From JBGOUV01 sp041477815 (GTDB lineage: Bacteria > Acidobacteriota > Terriglobia > Bryobacterales > JACQDG01), in NCBI GenBank assembly GCA_041477815.1, contig JBGOUV010000230.1, positions 1 to 11,079 of the forward strand: a stretch of 11,079 nucleotides of DNA, given 5' to 3'. Below the pieces are notes generated by a model. It was not told where the DNA came from, ran no database searches, and saw only the letters and a program-made list of their open reading frames with translations. The translations under genes and the position numbers were made by a program. Shown in pieces: positions 1 through 6,048 of the stretch (its first letter is position 1; every line of letters begins with the position of its first letter).

Positions 1-594
1 CACCACCACGTCCCCGTTGCGGTCGAGCAGCATCGACCGGATGTGGGACTCGTCGCACTTGAAGAACGACTCGACCTTCCCGGCCGCGTCCACCTTCAGG
101 ATCTCGCCCTTATCGCCGGTGGCGACCAGCAACTCCCCGCGGGCGTTGAAGGCCAGGGCCCAGACGTACTTGGCTTTCGGGTCCGCGAAAACCGACGATT
201 TGCCGGACGGATCGATCTTGTAAATCTTGGCGTCGGGCGAAGTGGCGGCGTAAACGTTGTCCTTGGCATCGACGGCCAGGGCGTGGATCTCGAGGGCATC
301 GCTCTCGAAGAACCGCTTGGACGCGCCGTCCGGGGCGATCTGGAATACCCGCGCCCCAGGTCCGCCGCCGGCGTAGAGGTTTCCTTTGGAATCCCGGGCC
401 AGCGCCCACAGGTAGGCCACGGGCGCGTCATAGAGCTCGACGAATTGGGGGGCCAGGGTCAGGGTCCCGTCGCTGCGCAGCGACACCCGCTCGGCCACGC
501 CCTTGTCGAACTAGTCGAAGCGCGTCTGCTCCCAGGTACGGGTGGACTCGGCGGCGGCCGCGGCCGCGACCATACAGAACACCAGGATTCTCAT
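1..594 (-). pseudogene. Secreted beta-propeller (NHL/WD40-like) protein, 3' end beyond window, interrupted by in-frame TAG
   Basis: The frame begins at ATG 594, only 7 nt after the stop of the S55 gene, and stays open to base 1 except for TAG at 511-513 (codon 28). Codons 1-15 encode a short signal-peptide-like stretch (MRILVFCMVAAAAAE). After the TAG come at least three blade-like repeats of about 45 residues, recognisable by recurring YLWALA / IHALAV / YVWALA strands followed by D-x-x-G-N-(L/V)-Y-A-type turns and 'IYKIDPSGK'-like strands. This is typical of a periplasmic or secreted beta-propeller, but the ligand or role cannot be told. The residues around the stop (TRFD-stop-FDKGVAERV) read smoothly as one domain, so a single-base change (for example GAG to TAG) or a base-call error fits best. 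A restart at GTG 498 would lose the signal peptide. The gene is probably co-transcribed with the S55 gene. Confidence 0.7.
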
Positions 595-601
595 ACGGGG
601 G

Positions 602-2392
602 CTATTTTACCGTCACGTTGAATGTATAGCTCCCGCTGATGACCAGGTCGAACGGGATGGCCGTCTGCTCCAGCGGCGATTCGGCGGCCAGGGTCAGACG
701 CCGGTTGGGCTCGCGTCCGGCCTGGATCACGTTCAGCACCGAAGCCGGCACGTTCGGCAGGGTCTTATCGTCGTGGTAGGCCGTCACCGACGGCTGCAGC
801 AGCGAGATGTAGAGCTGGTTGTTGCTAAGCTCCTGGTTGAGCAGCGACACCGTCTCCGGCAGATCGAGCATCCGATTGGCTCCGCCGGCGACATACTTGG
901 CCCGGTTCAGCGTATCGGCGTCGCTCACCAGCAGCCGCACCGGCCCCCGGGGGATTCCGGCCGGCACCTTCACCCGGAAGGCCCGCTCGATGCGCTCGCC
1001 CCGGTACGGCCGCAGGAACACCTTGCCCGCCAGCTCCTCGCCGCCGTAGACCTCGCTCTTTTCGGTCCAGGCATTCTCGATCACCGCGACGCGGCGTTCC
1101 GGAAGCAGGTCGATAGTCACGTTGACGCTGGTCACGCGAGGCATCTTGACCGGATTGTTGAACAGCCGGTTCACCTTGTCGCCGAACCAGCCGGCCAGCA
1201 GGATGGGCGCCGGGATGGGCGCGTCGCTGGCCGTCTGCATGTTGGCCAGGTTGATCTTGCGCTGTCCCTCCACCTGGATGTCGCCGCTCAGCCGGTAGGT
1301 GGACTCTTCGGCGAAATCGTTCAGCCCGGAGATGGAGTCGAACAAGGTGAACATCATCAATTGCGGGGTCCACTTCTGGTTCTGGAAGATGTTGAAGCGG
1401 AACTGCTTTTCGGCCCGCACCGCCGCAGCGCCCGAGAAGGAGCGGACCCGGACCGAGACGGGAATGGTCGGCGCCTCGACGCCCAGCAGCCCCATAATGC
1501 CGGAGTGGCGGTCCTGGCGCAGAGAACCCACCACCTCGCCCGCGTTCAGAATCTTGGTGGGCACGAAGCTCGAAGCCAGCACGTGGACCACGTCGGCCTT
1601 AGCCATAGGCATATCGACCGGTCCGAGGTTGAACATGGGGTGGCCGAAAGCCAGGACGCGCTTGCCATCGTTGTAGGTAACGGTCCCCGAGACGGCGATG
1701 GACTTGTCGCCCGAGACCAGCACGCCGCTCACCGCGTCGCCCGGCCGCAGCGCCTCACCCGAGTTGGCGGCAGGCTTGGACGACGTGGTGGTCGCGCCTC
1801 CCTGCACCGCCACCGCGCCGAGCTGGTCGAAGATACCGCCCAACTCGCGCAGCGCGGCCTCGGAGAAGCCGGTGAAGGTCAGGGGGTTGTGTATGGGAGT
1901 AAGGTAGAGGCCCGCCGCTCCCGGCAGCGCCGCTTGGCGGCCGGGGGTGGGGGCCTGGGCCGCGGACGGACGGCCTTCGTCAAACTCGTTGATCTCCAGC
2001 ATCAGCTCGATGGGCGTGATCCCGCAGATCGCGTCCGGACTAAAAGCGCCGATGCGGAGCGAGACCGCTCCCAGGAGCTTGCCCTCGTAGTAGACCGGGC
2101 TGCCGCTCATCCCGGCGGCCACGCTGGTGCGCTCGGCCTTGCCGCCCATCTTGCCGAGGATGATGTCCTGCCGGGGTCCCCAGACGTTCTTCATCACGCC
2201 CAGGATCTCGATCGGAACGGGCTCCGCTTCGCTGCCGTTGAAGACGGTCCAGGCCGTGACCTTCATGCCGGCTTTGACCTGGTCCAGCTTAAGGATCGAA
2301 ACCGGACCCGCGCTCGGACGGGTCGCCTCCGCGCCCGGCGCGAGCAGGGGAAGCAAGAGGGGTAAGACGCAGGCCGCCAACCGGCAATTCAT
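602..2392 (-). CDS. Secreted SpoIVB/S55-family peptidase-like protein
   Basis: 596 aa. The first 23 residues (MNCRLAACVL, then a Leu/Pro-rich core ending AEA) look like a signal peptide, so the protein is exported. Residues about 35-135 contain the S55 serine motif GMSGSPV (Ser96), followed by YYEGKLLGAVS and an 'ICGITPIELML' segment, as in the C-terminal half of the SpoIVB peptidase domain. Residues about 225-305 contain VLAFGHP (His251), then a GEVVGSLRQD...GIMGLLG stretch that resembles the N-terminal His half of the same domain. The two halves are therefore in the reverse order to Bacillus SpoIVB. Residues 310-596 are a beta-rich tail of unknown role. SpoIVB itself is a sporulation signalling protease; nothing here suggests sporulation, so the substrate is unknown. 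No Shine-Dalgarno is seen, but a TAAAAT hexamer lies 6 nt before the ATG. The propeller gene follows 7 nt downstream. Confidence 0.82.
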   Translation of the reverse strand: MNCRLAACVLPLLLPLLAPGAEATRPSAGPVSILKLDQVKAGMKVTAWTVFNGSEAEPVPIEILGVMKNVWGPRQDIILGKMGGKAERTSVAAGMSGSPVYYEGKLLGAVSLRIGAFSPDAICGITPIELMLEINEFDEGRPSAAQAPTPGRQAALPGAAGLYLTPIHNPLTFTGFSEAALRELGGIFDQLGAVAVQGGATTTSSKPAANSGEALRPGDAVSGVLVSGDKSIAVSGTVTYNDGKRVLAFGHPMFNLGPVDMPMAKADVVHVLASSFVPTKILNAGEVVGSLRQDRHSGIMGLLGVEAPTIPVSVRVRSFSGAAAVRAEKQFRFNIFQNQKWTPQLMMFTLFDSISGLNDFAEESTYRLSGDIQVEGQRKINLANMQTASDAPIPAPILLAGWFGDKVNRLFNNPVKMPRVTSVNVTIDLLPERRVAVIENAWTEKSEVYGGEELAGKVFLRPYRGERIERAFRVKVPAGIPRGPVRLLVSDADTLNRAKYVAGGANRMLDLPETVSLLNQELSNNQLYISLLQPSVTAYHDDKTLPNVPASVLNVIQAGREPNRRLTLAAESPLEQTAIPFDLVISGSYTFNVTVK

Positions 2393-2398
2393 GAGGTC

Positions 2399-2404
2399 AT
2401 TTTA
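2399..2404 (-). promoter_or_regulatory. Candidate -10 element for leaderless transcription of the S55 gene
   Basis: On the minus strand TAAAAT is followed by exactly 6 nt (GACCTC) and then the ATG at 2392. Transcription would begin at or next to the start codon. No convincing -35 box and no ribosome-binding site are visible. It lies in the 24-bp gap after the PIN toxin gene. Confidence 0.35.
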
Positions 2405-2416
2405 GCATGGAGGCGG

Positions 2417-2821
2417 TCACTCCGATTCACCGGCACGAATCCCCAGGTTGCGGGCGCTCCGCCGGAGCGTTTCATCGGCCGTTATCAATACGGCTCCGTT
2501 CCGCCGGGCCAGCACCAGATAGAACATGTCATAGGCGGCCCGTTCGTGCAGCGCCGCCAAATGGAGGGCTTCCACGGAGAGGGGTTCCATCGGAGCAAAC
2601 TCGTCAACCAGGTCCAGCGCGGTGCGGACGCCCCGCTCGCTCAGCGCTCGTGAAAGCACCCCGGCACGCAGATACTTCCAGAAGGCATTCACAACCTCGG
2701 CGATGATTAGCTCGGGCGCTAGAACCAACTTGGCGCGGTCCAAAAGGGCCTCCGGGGAGTCCGGCCCGCCAGCCCTCATCGAGACCCGGACGGCGGCGCT
2801 GGCATCCAAAACGGCGATCAA
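2417..2821 (-). CDS. PIN-domain toxin, VapC/FitB-like ribonuclease
   Basis: 134 aa, a normal length for a single-domain PIN toxin, which cleaves RNA using a Mg2+/Mn2+ site. The acidic residues are in their usual places: Asp6 in VLDASAAV, Glu42 in APELIIAEVVNAF, Asp98 in AAYDMFYLVLARR and Asp116 in LITADE. The start is TTG 2821-2819. It overlaps the TGA stop of the antitoxin (2820-2818) in the sequence TTGA, and a Shine-Dalgarno-like GAGAGGA (2831-2837) lies 9 nt upstream, so translation is likely coupled to the antitoxin. All catalytic residues are present, so the toxin is probably active if expressed. The closest named type (VapC or FitB) cannot be fixed from sequence alone; the FitA-like partner favours FitB-like. 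Confidence 0.88.
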   Translation of the reverse strand: MIAVLDASAAVRVSMRAGGPDSPEALLDRAKLVLAPELIIAEVVNAFWKYLRAGVLSRALSERGVRTALDLVDEFAPMEPLSVEALHLAALHERAAYDMFYLVLARRNGAVLITADETLRRSARNLGIRAGESE

Positions 2822-3066
2822 CGCTGGCGATCCTCTCGCACCACTACTTCGGGTGGCTCCAGCCCTTCCCAGCTCTCGACCAGCGGACGCTCGCGCAGCT
2901 CCTTCAACAGACGTTGCCGCCGTTCTTGGGGCGACAGACTGACCTCTAGCGCCTTTGCCAGGAGAATGGTCGCCTGTTGCGACAGGGTCCGGTGCTCTCT
3001 ATGGGCGCAGTCCGCCAGCTTCCGATAGATGGCCTCAGGAAGGTCCCGAACCTGTAGGGAAGGCAC
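2818..3066 (-). CDS. Ribbon-helix-helix antitoxin, FitA-like, partner of the PIN toxin
   Basis: 82 aa from GTG 3066. The N-terminal SLQVRDLPEAIYRKLADCA, followed by HREHRTLSQQA and a helix ending in LLAKALEV, is the FitA/Arc-type ribbon-helix-helix DNA-binding fold. The tail (about 48-82), rich in Arg and Glu with a WEGLEPPEVVV segment, would wrap the toxin. Such antitoxins neutralise the PIN nuclease and, with it, repress their own operon. Start choice: family members usually begin right at (M)PSLQVRDLP, which matches GTG 3066. A promoter-like TTGCAT-N17-TAGAAT ends 8 nt before it. The alternative, ATG 3099, would add 11 residues and has only a weak AAGAAG upstream. The stop overlaps the toxin start by 2 nt. 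Confidence 0.85.
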   Translation of the reverse strand: MPSLQVRDLPEAIYRKLADCAHREHRTLSQQATILLAKALEVSLSPQERRQRLLKELRERPLVESWEGLEPPEVVVREDRQR

Positions 3067-3074
3067 TATCCTAA

Positions 3075-3103
3075 ATTCTACTGCAAATTCTCTCTGCATG
3101 CAA
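3075..3103 (-). promoter_or_regulatory. Candidate promoter of the toxin-antitoxin operon
   Basis: Minus strand TTGCAT (3103-3098), a 17-nt spacer and TAGAAT (3080-3075). The predicted transcription start falls at about the GTG at 3066, so the message could be leaderless. If the antitoxin instead starts at ATG 3099, this match would lie inside the gene and be fortuitous. Confidence 0.35.
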
Positions 3104-3138
3104 TCTTCTTTAAGATGCACCTTGCAGCCTAATCTTCT
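3102..3138. promoter_or_regulatory. Repeated AATCTTCT motifs upstream of the antitoxin gene, candidate operator
   Basis: AATCTTCT occurs at 3102-3109 and 3131-3138. The first copy is part of a small dyad ATCTT-CTTT-AAGAT (3103-3116). Between the copies lies TGCACCTTGCA (3116-3126). The stretch is AT-richer than its surroundings and sits just upstream of the candidate promoter, a plausible place for binding by the ribbon-helix-helix antitoxin. This is inferred from position only. The remaining gap to 3319 shows nothing else convincing apart from the DinB promoter candidate. Confidence 0.25.
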
Positions 3139-3287
3139 ACTTGAACATCCAGGCGGCGAACATGCCGGATAGGACCGAGGCCGTTGCCCTGGTCGTCGTG
3201 CTGCCCCCGGGGAGGTTCCCACGGGAGGCGCTTTTCCGGATGTGCGACCGGGAGTGGGACCGACCTTCCCGCGGCCGAGGATCGGGA

Positions 3288-3293
3288 TACAAT
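3288..3293 (+). promoter_or_regulatory. Candidate -10 element of the DinB-like gene
   Basis: TACAAT (one mismatch to TATAAT) would start transcription near 3300, leaving a leader of about 20 nt that contains the GGAG ribosome-binding site at 3310-3313. A weak TTCCCG (3266-3271) is the only -35 candidate. Confidence 0.3.
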
Positions 3294-3319
3294 TTATCTC
3301 TGCTGGGATGGAGTGGGAT

Positions 3320-3868
3320 ATGGCCCTGCAATTCACAACCAATTACCTCGAAGACTCCTTGTCAGTGTTTCGCTACTACAAGAAACTGGCCGAGGGCGCG
3401 ATGCCGCAGGTCACCGACGAACAGCTTTTCGCCGTGCTGGATCCGGAGATGAACTCCATCGCCGTAGTAGCCAAGCACATGGCCGGCAACATGCGCTCGC
3501 GCTGGAGGGATTTTCTCACCAGCGACGGCGAAAAGCCCGATCGCGACCGCGATAGCGAGTTCGTCGATCCGCCGCCCACCCGCGAGGCGCTGTTGCAGCA
3601 TTGGACGGAGGGCTGGACATTCCTTTTCACGGCGCTCGAGCCGCTCTCGGAAGCCGACCTCGGCCGTACCATCACCATCCGCGGGGAAGCGCACGCGGTG
3701 ATGCAGGCGATCAACCGCCAGATCGCCCACTACGCCTATCACTGCGGCCAGATCGTGATGCTGGCCAAGCATCTCCAGCACGCCCGGTGGAAATCGTTGA
3801 GCGTGCCCCGCGGCCGGTCCGCCGAGTTCGCTGCGAAGGTTCGGGCGGGGGAAGCCAGCCAGCGCTAG
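3320..3868 (+). CDS. DinB/DUF1572-family putative metal-binding protein
   Basis: 182 aa, the usual size for DinB-superfamily four-helix bundles. The metal-ligand histidines are visible: His53 in VVAKHMAGNMRSRW, and His137 and His141 in the long helix INRQIAHYAYHCGQIV. The pattern matches the DUF1572/YfiT-like branch, in which a divalent metal is bound and some members are thiol-dependent transferases; the substrate here is unknown. The ATG at 3320 was chosen because GGAG at 3310-3313 lies 6 nt upstream. An in-frame ATG at 3308 would add only four residues and has a poorer site. Transcription is divergent from the toxin-antitoxin operon and converges on miaA. The protein is soluble, with no signal peptide. 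Confidence 0.85.
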   Translation: MALQFTTNYLEDSLSVFRYYKKLAEGAMPQVTDEQLFAVLDPEMNSIAVVAKHMAGNMRSRWRDFLTSDGEKPDRDRDSEFVDPPPTREALLQHWTEGWTFLFTALEPLSEADLGRTITIRGEAHAVMQAINRQIAHYAYHCGQIVMLAKHLQHARWKSLSVPRGRSAEFAAKVRAGEASQR

Positions 3869-3871
3869 GTC

Positions 3872-3922
3872 AGCTACTAGCTGTTGGTATCCAGGCTCGC
3901 TGATAACTAACAGCTAATAGCT
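3872..3922. repeat. Long imperfect palindrome between DinB-like gene and miaA, overlapping the miaA 3' end
   Basis: AGCTACTAGCTGTT (3872-3885) pairs with AACAGCTAATAGCT (3909-3922), with 13 of 14 positions complementary. The stem continues inward through GGTATC and GATAACT to a loop of about 10 nt (3892-3901). There is no U-tract on either side, so a classical intrinsic terminator is not supported. It could act as a bidirectional stem-loop 3' end or be a REP-like dispersed palindrome. The right arm encodes the last residues and stop of miaA. Confidence 0.65.
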
Positions 3923-4824
3923 TCATCTATCAAGCGGCCCACCGCCTCCTGCACCTCCGGCCCTTCTCCAAACCCGCGGAACCACGTCACTTCCTTCTCC
4001 CGCCGGAACCACGTGAGCTGCCGCTTGGCGTAGTGGCGGGTGTACCGCTGGGCGTCGGAGATGGCCTCCGGCAAGCTCAGCTCCCCGCGCAGGACCTCGA
4101 CCGCCTGGTGGTAACCGTGCGACTCGAGGGGCTTCGAGGTCTCGGGATACCCCAGCGCCAGGATGCGCCTGGTCTCCTCGACCAGGCCGGCGGCGAACAT
4201 CGCTGCGGTGCGGCGGTTGATGCGGGTGTAGAGCGCGTCGCGGTCGGGCAGCAGCCCGATCTTCAGGACCTGGAAACCGGCCAGCCCCTGGCGCCCTGCA
4301 GCGAAGAGCTCGGTGATCGGACGGCGGGACAGCAGCGTCACTTCGAGCGCCCGGACCAGCTTCCGGGCATCGTGGGGATGGATGCGGCGGGCGGCGGCGG
4401 GGTCGAATCGCGCCAGGAGCTGGTGGAGGCGCGGCCCACCGCGGCGGGTGAGGCGGGCTCGGAGGGCGTCATCTCGGGTGGGACTGGGAAACAGGCCGTC
4501 CAGCAGCGCCCGCAGGTAGAAGCCGGTTCCCCCGGCCAGCACCGGCAGGCGGCCGCGGTCCCGAATGTCGCCGATGGCCGCCGTGGCCCGCCGGGCGAAT
4601 TCGCCGGCCGTGAACACCTCGTTCGGCTCCAGGATATCGAGGAGGTGATGCGGAATCCCCCGCCGCTGGTCCACTGGCAGCTTGGCGGCGCCGATCTCGA
4701 CGTGCCGGTACACCTGGATCGAGTCGTAGTTGACGATCTCGCCGCCGAAACGCTCGGCCACCGCCAGCGCCAGCTCGCTCTTGCCGCTCGCGGTCGGTCC
4801 CAGGATGGCTACCAGGCAACTCAC
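3907..4824 (-). CDS. miaA: tRNA dimethylallyltransferase
   Basis: 305 aa, the standard MiaA length. The enzyme transfers the dimethylallyl group of DMAPP to N6 of A37 in tRNAs that read UNN codons, acting in the cytoplasm. The P-loop GPTASGKS is at residues 9-16. The catalytic Asp34 lies in NYDSIQVYRHVEIGAAKLP, followed by GIPHHLLDILEP, the LAGGTGFYLRALLDG segment (97-110), ESHGYHQAVE and a C-terminal RYTRHYAKRQLTWFRRE substrate/tRNA region. The start is GTG 4824: the conserved core begins directly after it, and the nearby ATGs (4846 and 4837 on this strand) belong to a different frame ending in TGA across the GTG. There is no ribosome-binding site, and a GATAAT hexamer lies 6 nt upstream. 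The last codons lie in a palindrome. Confidence 0.95.
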   Translation of the reverse strand: MSCLVAILGPTASGKSELALAVAERFGGEIVNYDSIQVYRHVEIGAAKLPVDQRRGIPHHLLDILEPNEVFTAGEFARRATAAIGDIRDRGRLPVLAGGTGFYLRALLDGLFPSPTRDDALRARLTRRGGPRLHQLLARFDPAAARRIHPHDARKLVRALEVTLLSRRPITELFAAGRQGLAGFQVLKIGLLPDRDALYTRINRRTAAMFAAGLVEETRRILALGYPETSKPLESHGYHQAVEVLRGELSLPEAISDAQRYTRHYAKRQLTWFRREKEVTWFRGFGEGPEVQEAVGRLIDEAISC

Positions 4825-4830
4825 GTTTTG

Positions 4831-4839
4831 ATTATCATA
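4831..4839. promoter_or_regulatory. Overlapping divergent -10 elements for miaA and the PQQ-type dehydrogenase gene
   Basis: The 21-bp gap between the miaA GTG (4824) and the dehydrogenase ATG (4846) contains the AT-rich core ATTATCATA. Read rightward it holds TATCAT (4833-4838), 7 nt before the ATG. Read leftward it holds GATAAT (4836-4831), 6 nt before the GTG, and TATGAT (4839-4834). Both genes could thus be transcribed as leaderless messages from mutually exclusive promoters. No -35 boxes were recognised. Confidence 0.35.
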
Positions 4840-4845
4840 GGGGGC

Positions 4846-6027
4846 ATGCGACAAACCAAGCTCGTTTGGCTCGCGGCCGCGCTGCTTCTCGCCGCCGCCG
4901 GCGCCTTCGCCCTGCAGATCAACCTGAAAGGCAAGCTCCCCGAGCCGTATCATTCTCCCTCCGCCAACAACCGCCCGGAGGTCATCTCCCGCCCCGAGGG
5001 GGCCAAATTGGCCCTGCCCCAGGGGTTCCACATCGAAGTCTTCGCGGAAGGCTTTGAGCGGCCGCGTTTTATGCTGCTCGGCCCCTCCAGTGAGATCCTG
5101 CTCTCCGACAGCGCCAAGAGCGGCGTCGTCTACATCCTCCAAAAGGGGCAAAAGAAAAAGATCCTGGAAGGCCTCTTCCAGCCTTACGGCCTGGCCTTCT
5201 GGAAAGACTACCTCTACGTAGCCGAAACCACCTCGCTCAAGCGCTACAAATATGACGCCAGGAAGATGGAGGTCTCCGGCAAGGGCGAGGAGCTGGTGGC
5301 CATCCCCGATTTCAACCAGGGCCACTGGACCCGCTCGATCCTGTTCGACCGCGCCGGGCAGAAGATGTATTTCACCATCGGCTCCGGCTCCAACGTCTCG
5401 CCCGGTGACGACCCGCGCCGTGCCGCTATCCACCGCTACAACCCCGACGGCTCCGGGCACGAGACTTACGCCTCCGGGGTGCGCAACACCATTGGCCTGC
5501 GCTGGTATCCCGGCTCCGACGCCCTCTGGGCCGCCGTCCAGGAGCGCGACGGCCTGGGTGACGACCTGGTCCCCGACTACTTCACCCGCGTCCAGCAGGG
5601 CGCCTTCTACGGCTGGCCTTACGCCTACACCGGTCCCAACGAAGAGCCCCGCAACAAGGGCCAGCGTCCCGACCTGGTCGCGAAGACGGTGAAACCCGAC
5701 GTCGTGCTCGGCGCCCACGTGGCGGTGCTGGATTTCCTCTTCTACACCGGCAAGCAGTTCCCCAAGCAATACCAGGGCGGCGCCTTCCTGGCCCTGCACG
5801 GCTCCTGGAACCGCGCCAAGCGCGTGGGGTACTCGGTGGTCTACATCCCGTTCCAGGACGGCAAGCCCCAGAGCGGTCCCCAGGACTTCCTGACCGGCTT
5901 CCTGCTCGACCCGGACAAGCGCGAAGTCTGGGGCCGTCCGGTCGGACTGTTGCAGATGCCCGACGGCTCGCTGCTGGTATCCGACGACGGCGGCAACAAG
6001 ATCTGGCGGATCAGCTTTAAGGGATAA
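4846..6027 (+). CDS. Secreted PQQ-dependent sugar (sorbosone-type) dehydrogenase-like beta-propeller
   Basis: 393 aa. A cleavable signal peptide is clear (MRQTKLVWLAAALLLAAAGAFA), so the protein is periplasmic. The body has the features of the soluble glucose/L-sorbosone dehydrogenase propeller: LPQGFHIEVFAEGFERPR, GLAFWKDYLYVAE, MYFTIGSGSNVSPGDDPRRA, ASGVRNTIGLRW, the GLGDDLVPDYF and GAFYGWPYAYTG calcium/PQQ-site-like segments, and a final GRPVGLLQMPDGSLLVSDD blade. These enzymes oxidise sugars or aldehydes and pass electrons to a periplasmic acceptor. I do not see the catalytic His of canonical soluble GDH in an obvious context, so substrate and even PQQ use are uncertain. GGGGG lies immediately before the ATG, too close to be a good ribosome-binding site. 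The six-haem cytochrome gene follows after 21 nt, and miaA diverges upstream. Confidence 0.82.
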   Translation: MRQTKLVWLAAALLLAAAGAFALQINLKGKLPEPYHSPSANNRPEVISRPEGAKLALPQGFHIEVFAEGFERPRFMLLGPSSEILLSDSAKSGVVYILQKGQKKKILEGLFQPYGLAFWKDYLYVAETTSLKRYKYDARKMEVSGKGEELVAIPDFNQGHWTRSILFDRAGQKMYFTIGSGSNVSPGDDPRRAAIHRYNPDGSGHETYASGVRNTIGLRWYPGSDALWAAVQERDGLGDDLVPDYFTRVQQGAFYGWPYAYTGPNEEPRNKGQRPDLVAKTVKPDVVLGAHVAVLDFLFYTGKQFPKQYQGGAFLALHGSWNRAKRVGYSVVYIPFQDGKPQSGPQDFLTGFLLDPDKREVWGRPVGLLQMPDGSLLVSDDGGNKIWRISFKG

Positions 6028-6048
6028 AGGGGGATTCTAGAACCCCAG

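Noticed and set aside
511..513. TAG in the propeller gene as a recoded sense codon
   Set aside because: TAG ends the S55, miaA, gatB, antitoxin and DinB-like genes here, so it works as a normal stop. No selenocysteine- or pyrrolysine-like context was seen.
542..2365. Long open frame (607 aa) on the plus strand
   Set aside because: It is antisense to the S55 gene, has no recognisable domain and reads as low-complexity Arg/His/Gly/Gln text, typical of the opposite strand of GC-rich genes.
3137..3331. 64-aa minus-strand open frame upstream of the antitoxin
   Set aside because: It has no domain, its composition is typical of chance frames, and it overlaps the DinB-like promoter and start.
4033..4845. 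Plus-strand upstream extension of the dehydrogenase reading frame
   Set aside because: It is antisense to miaA. The signal peptide begins at ATG 4846, and the upstream residues have no family resemblance.
4825..5799. Minus-strand upstream extension of the miaA frame
   Set aside because: It is antisense to the dehydrogenase gene. The conserved MiaA N-terminus begins at GTG 4824.
6030..6046. GGGG-A-TTCTAGAA-CCCC as a terminator between the dehydrogenase and cytochrome genes
   Set aside because: There is no loop and no U-tract. The gap is only 21 nt and the genes are co-oriented, so it is at most a chance near-palindrome or a weak protein site.
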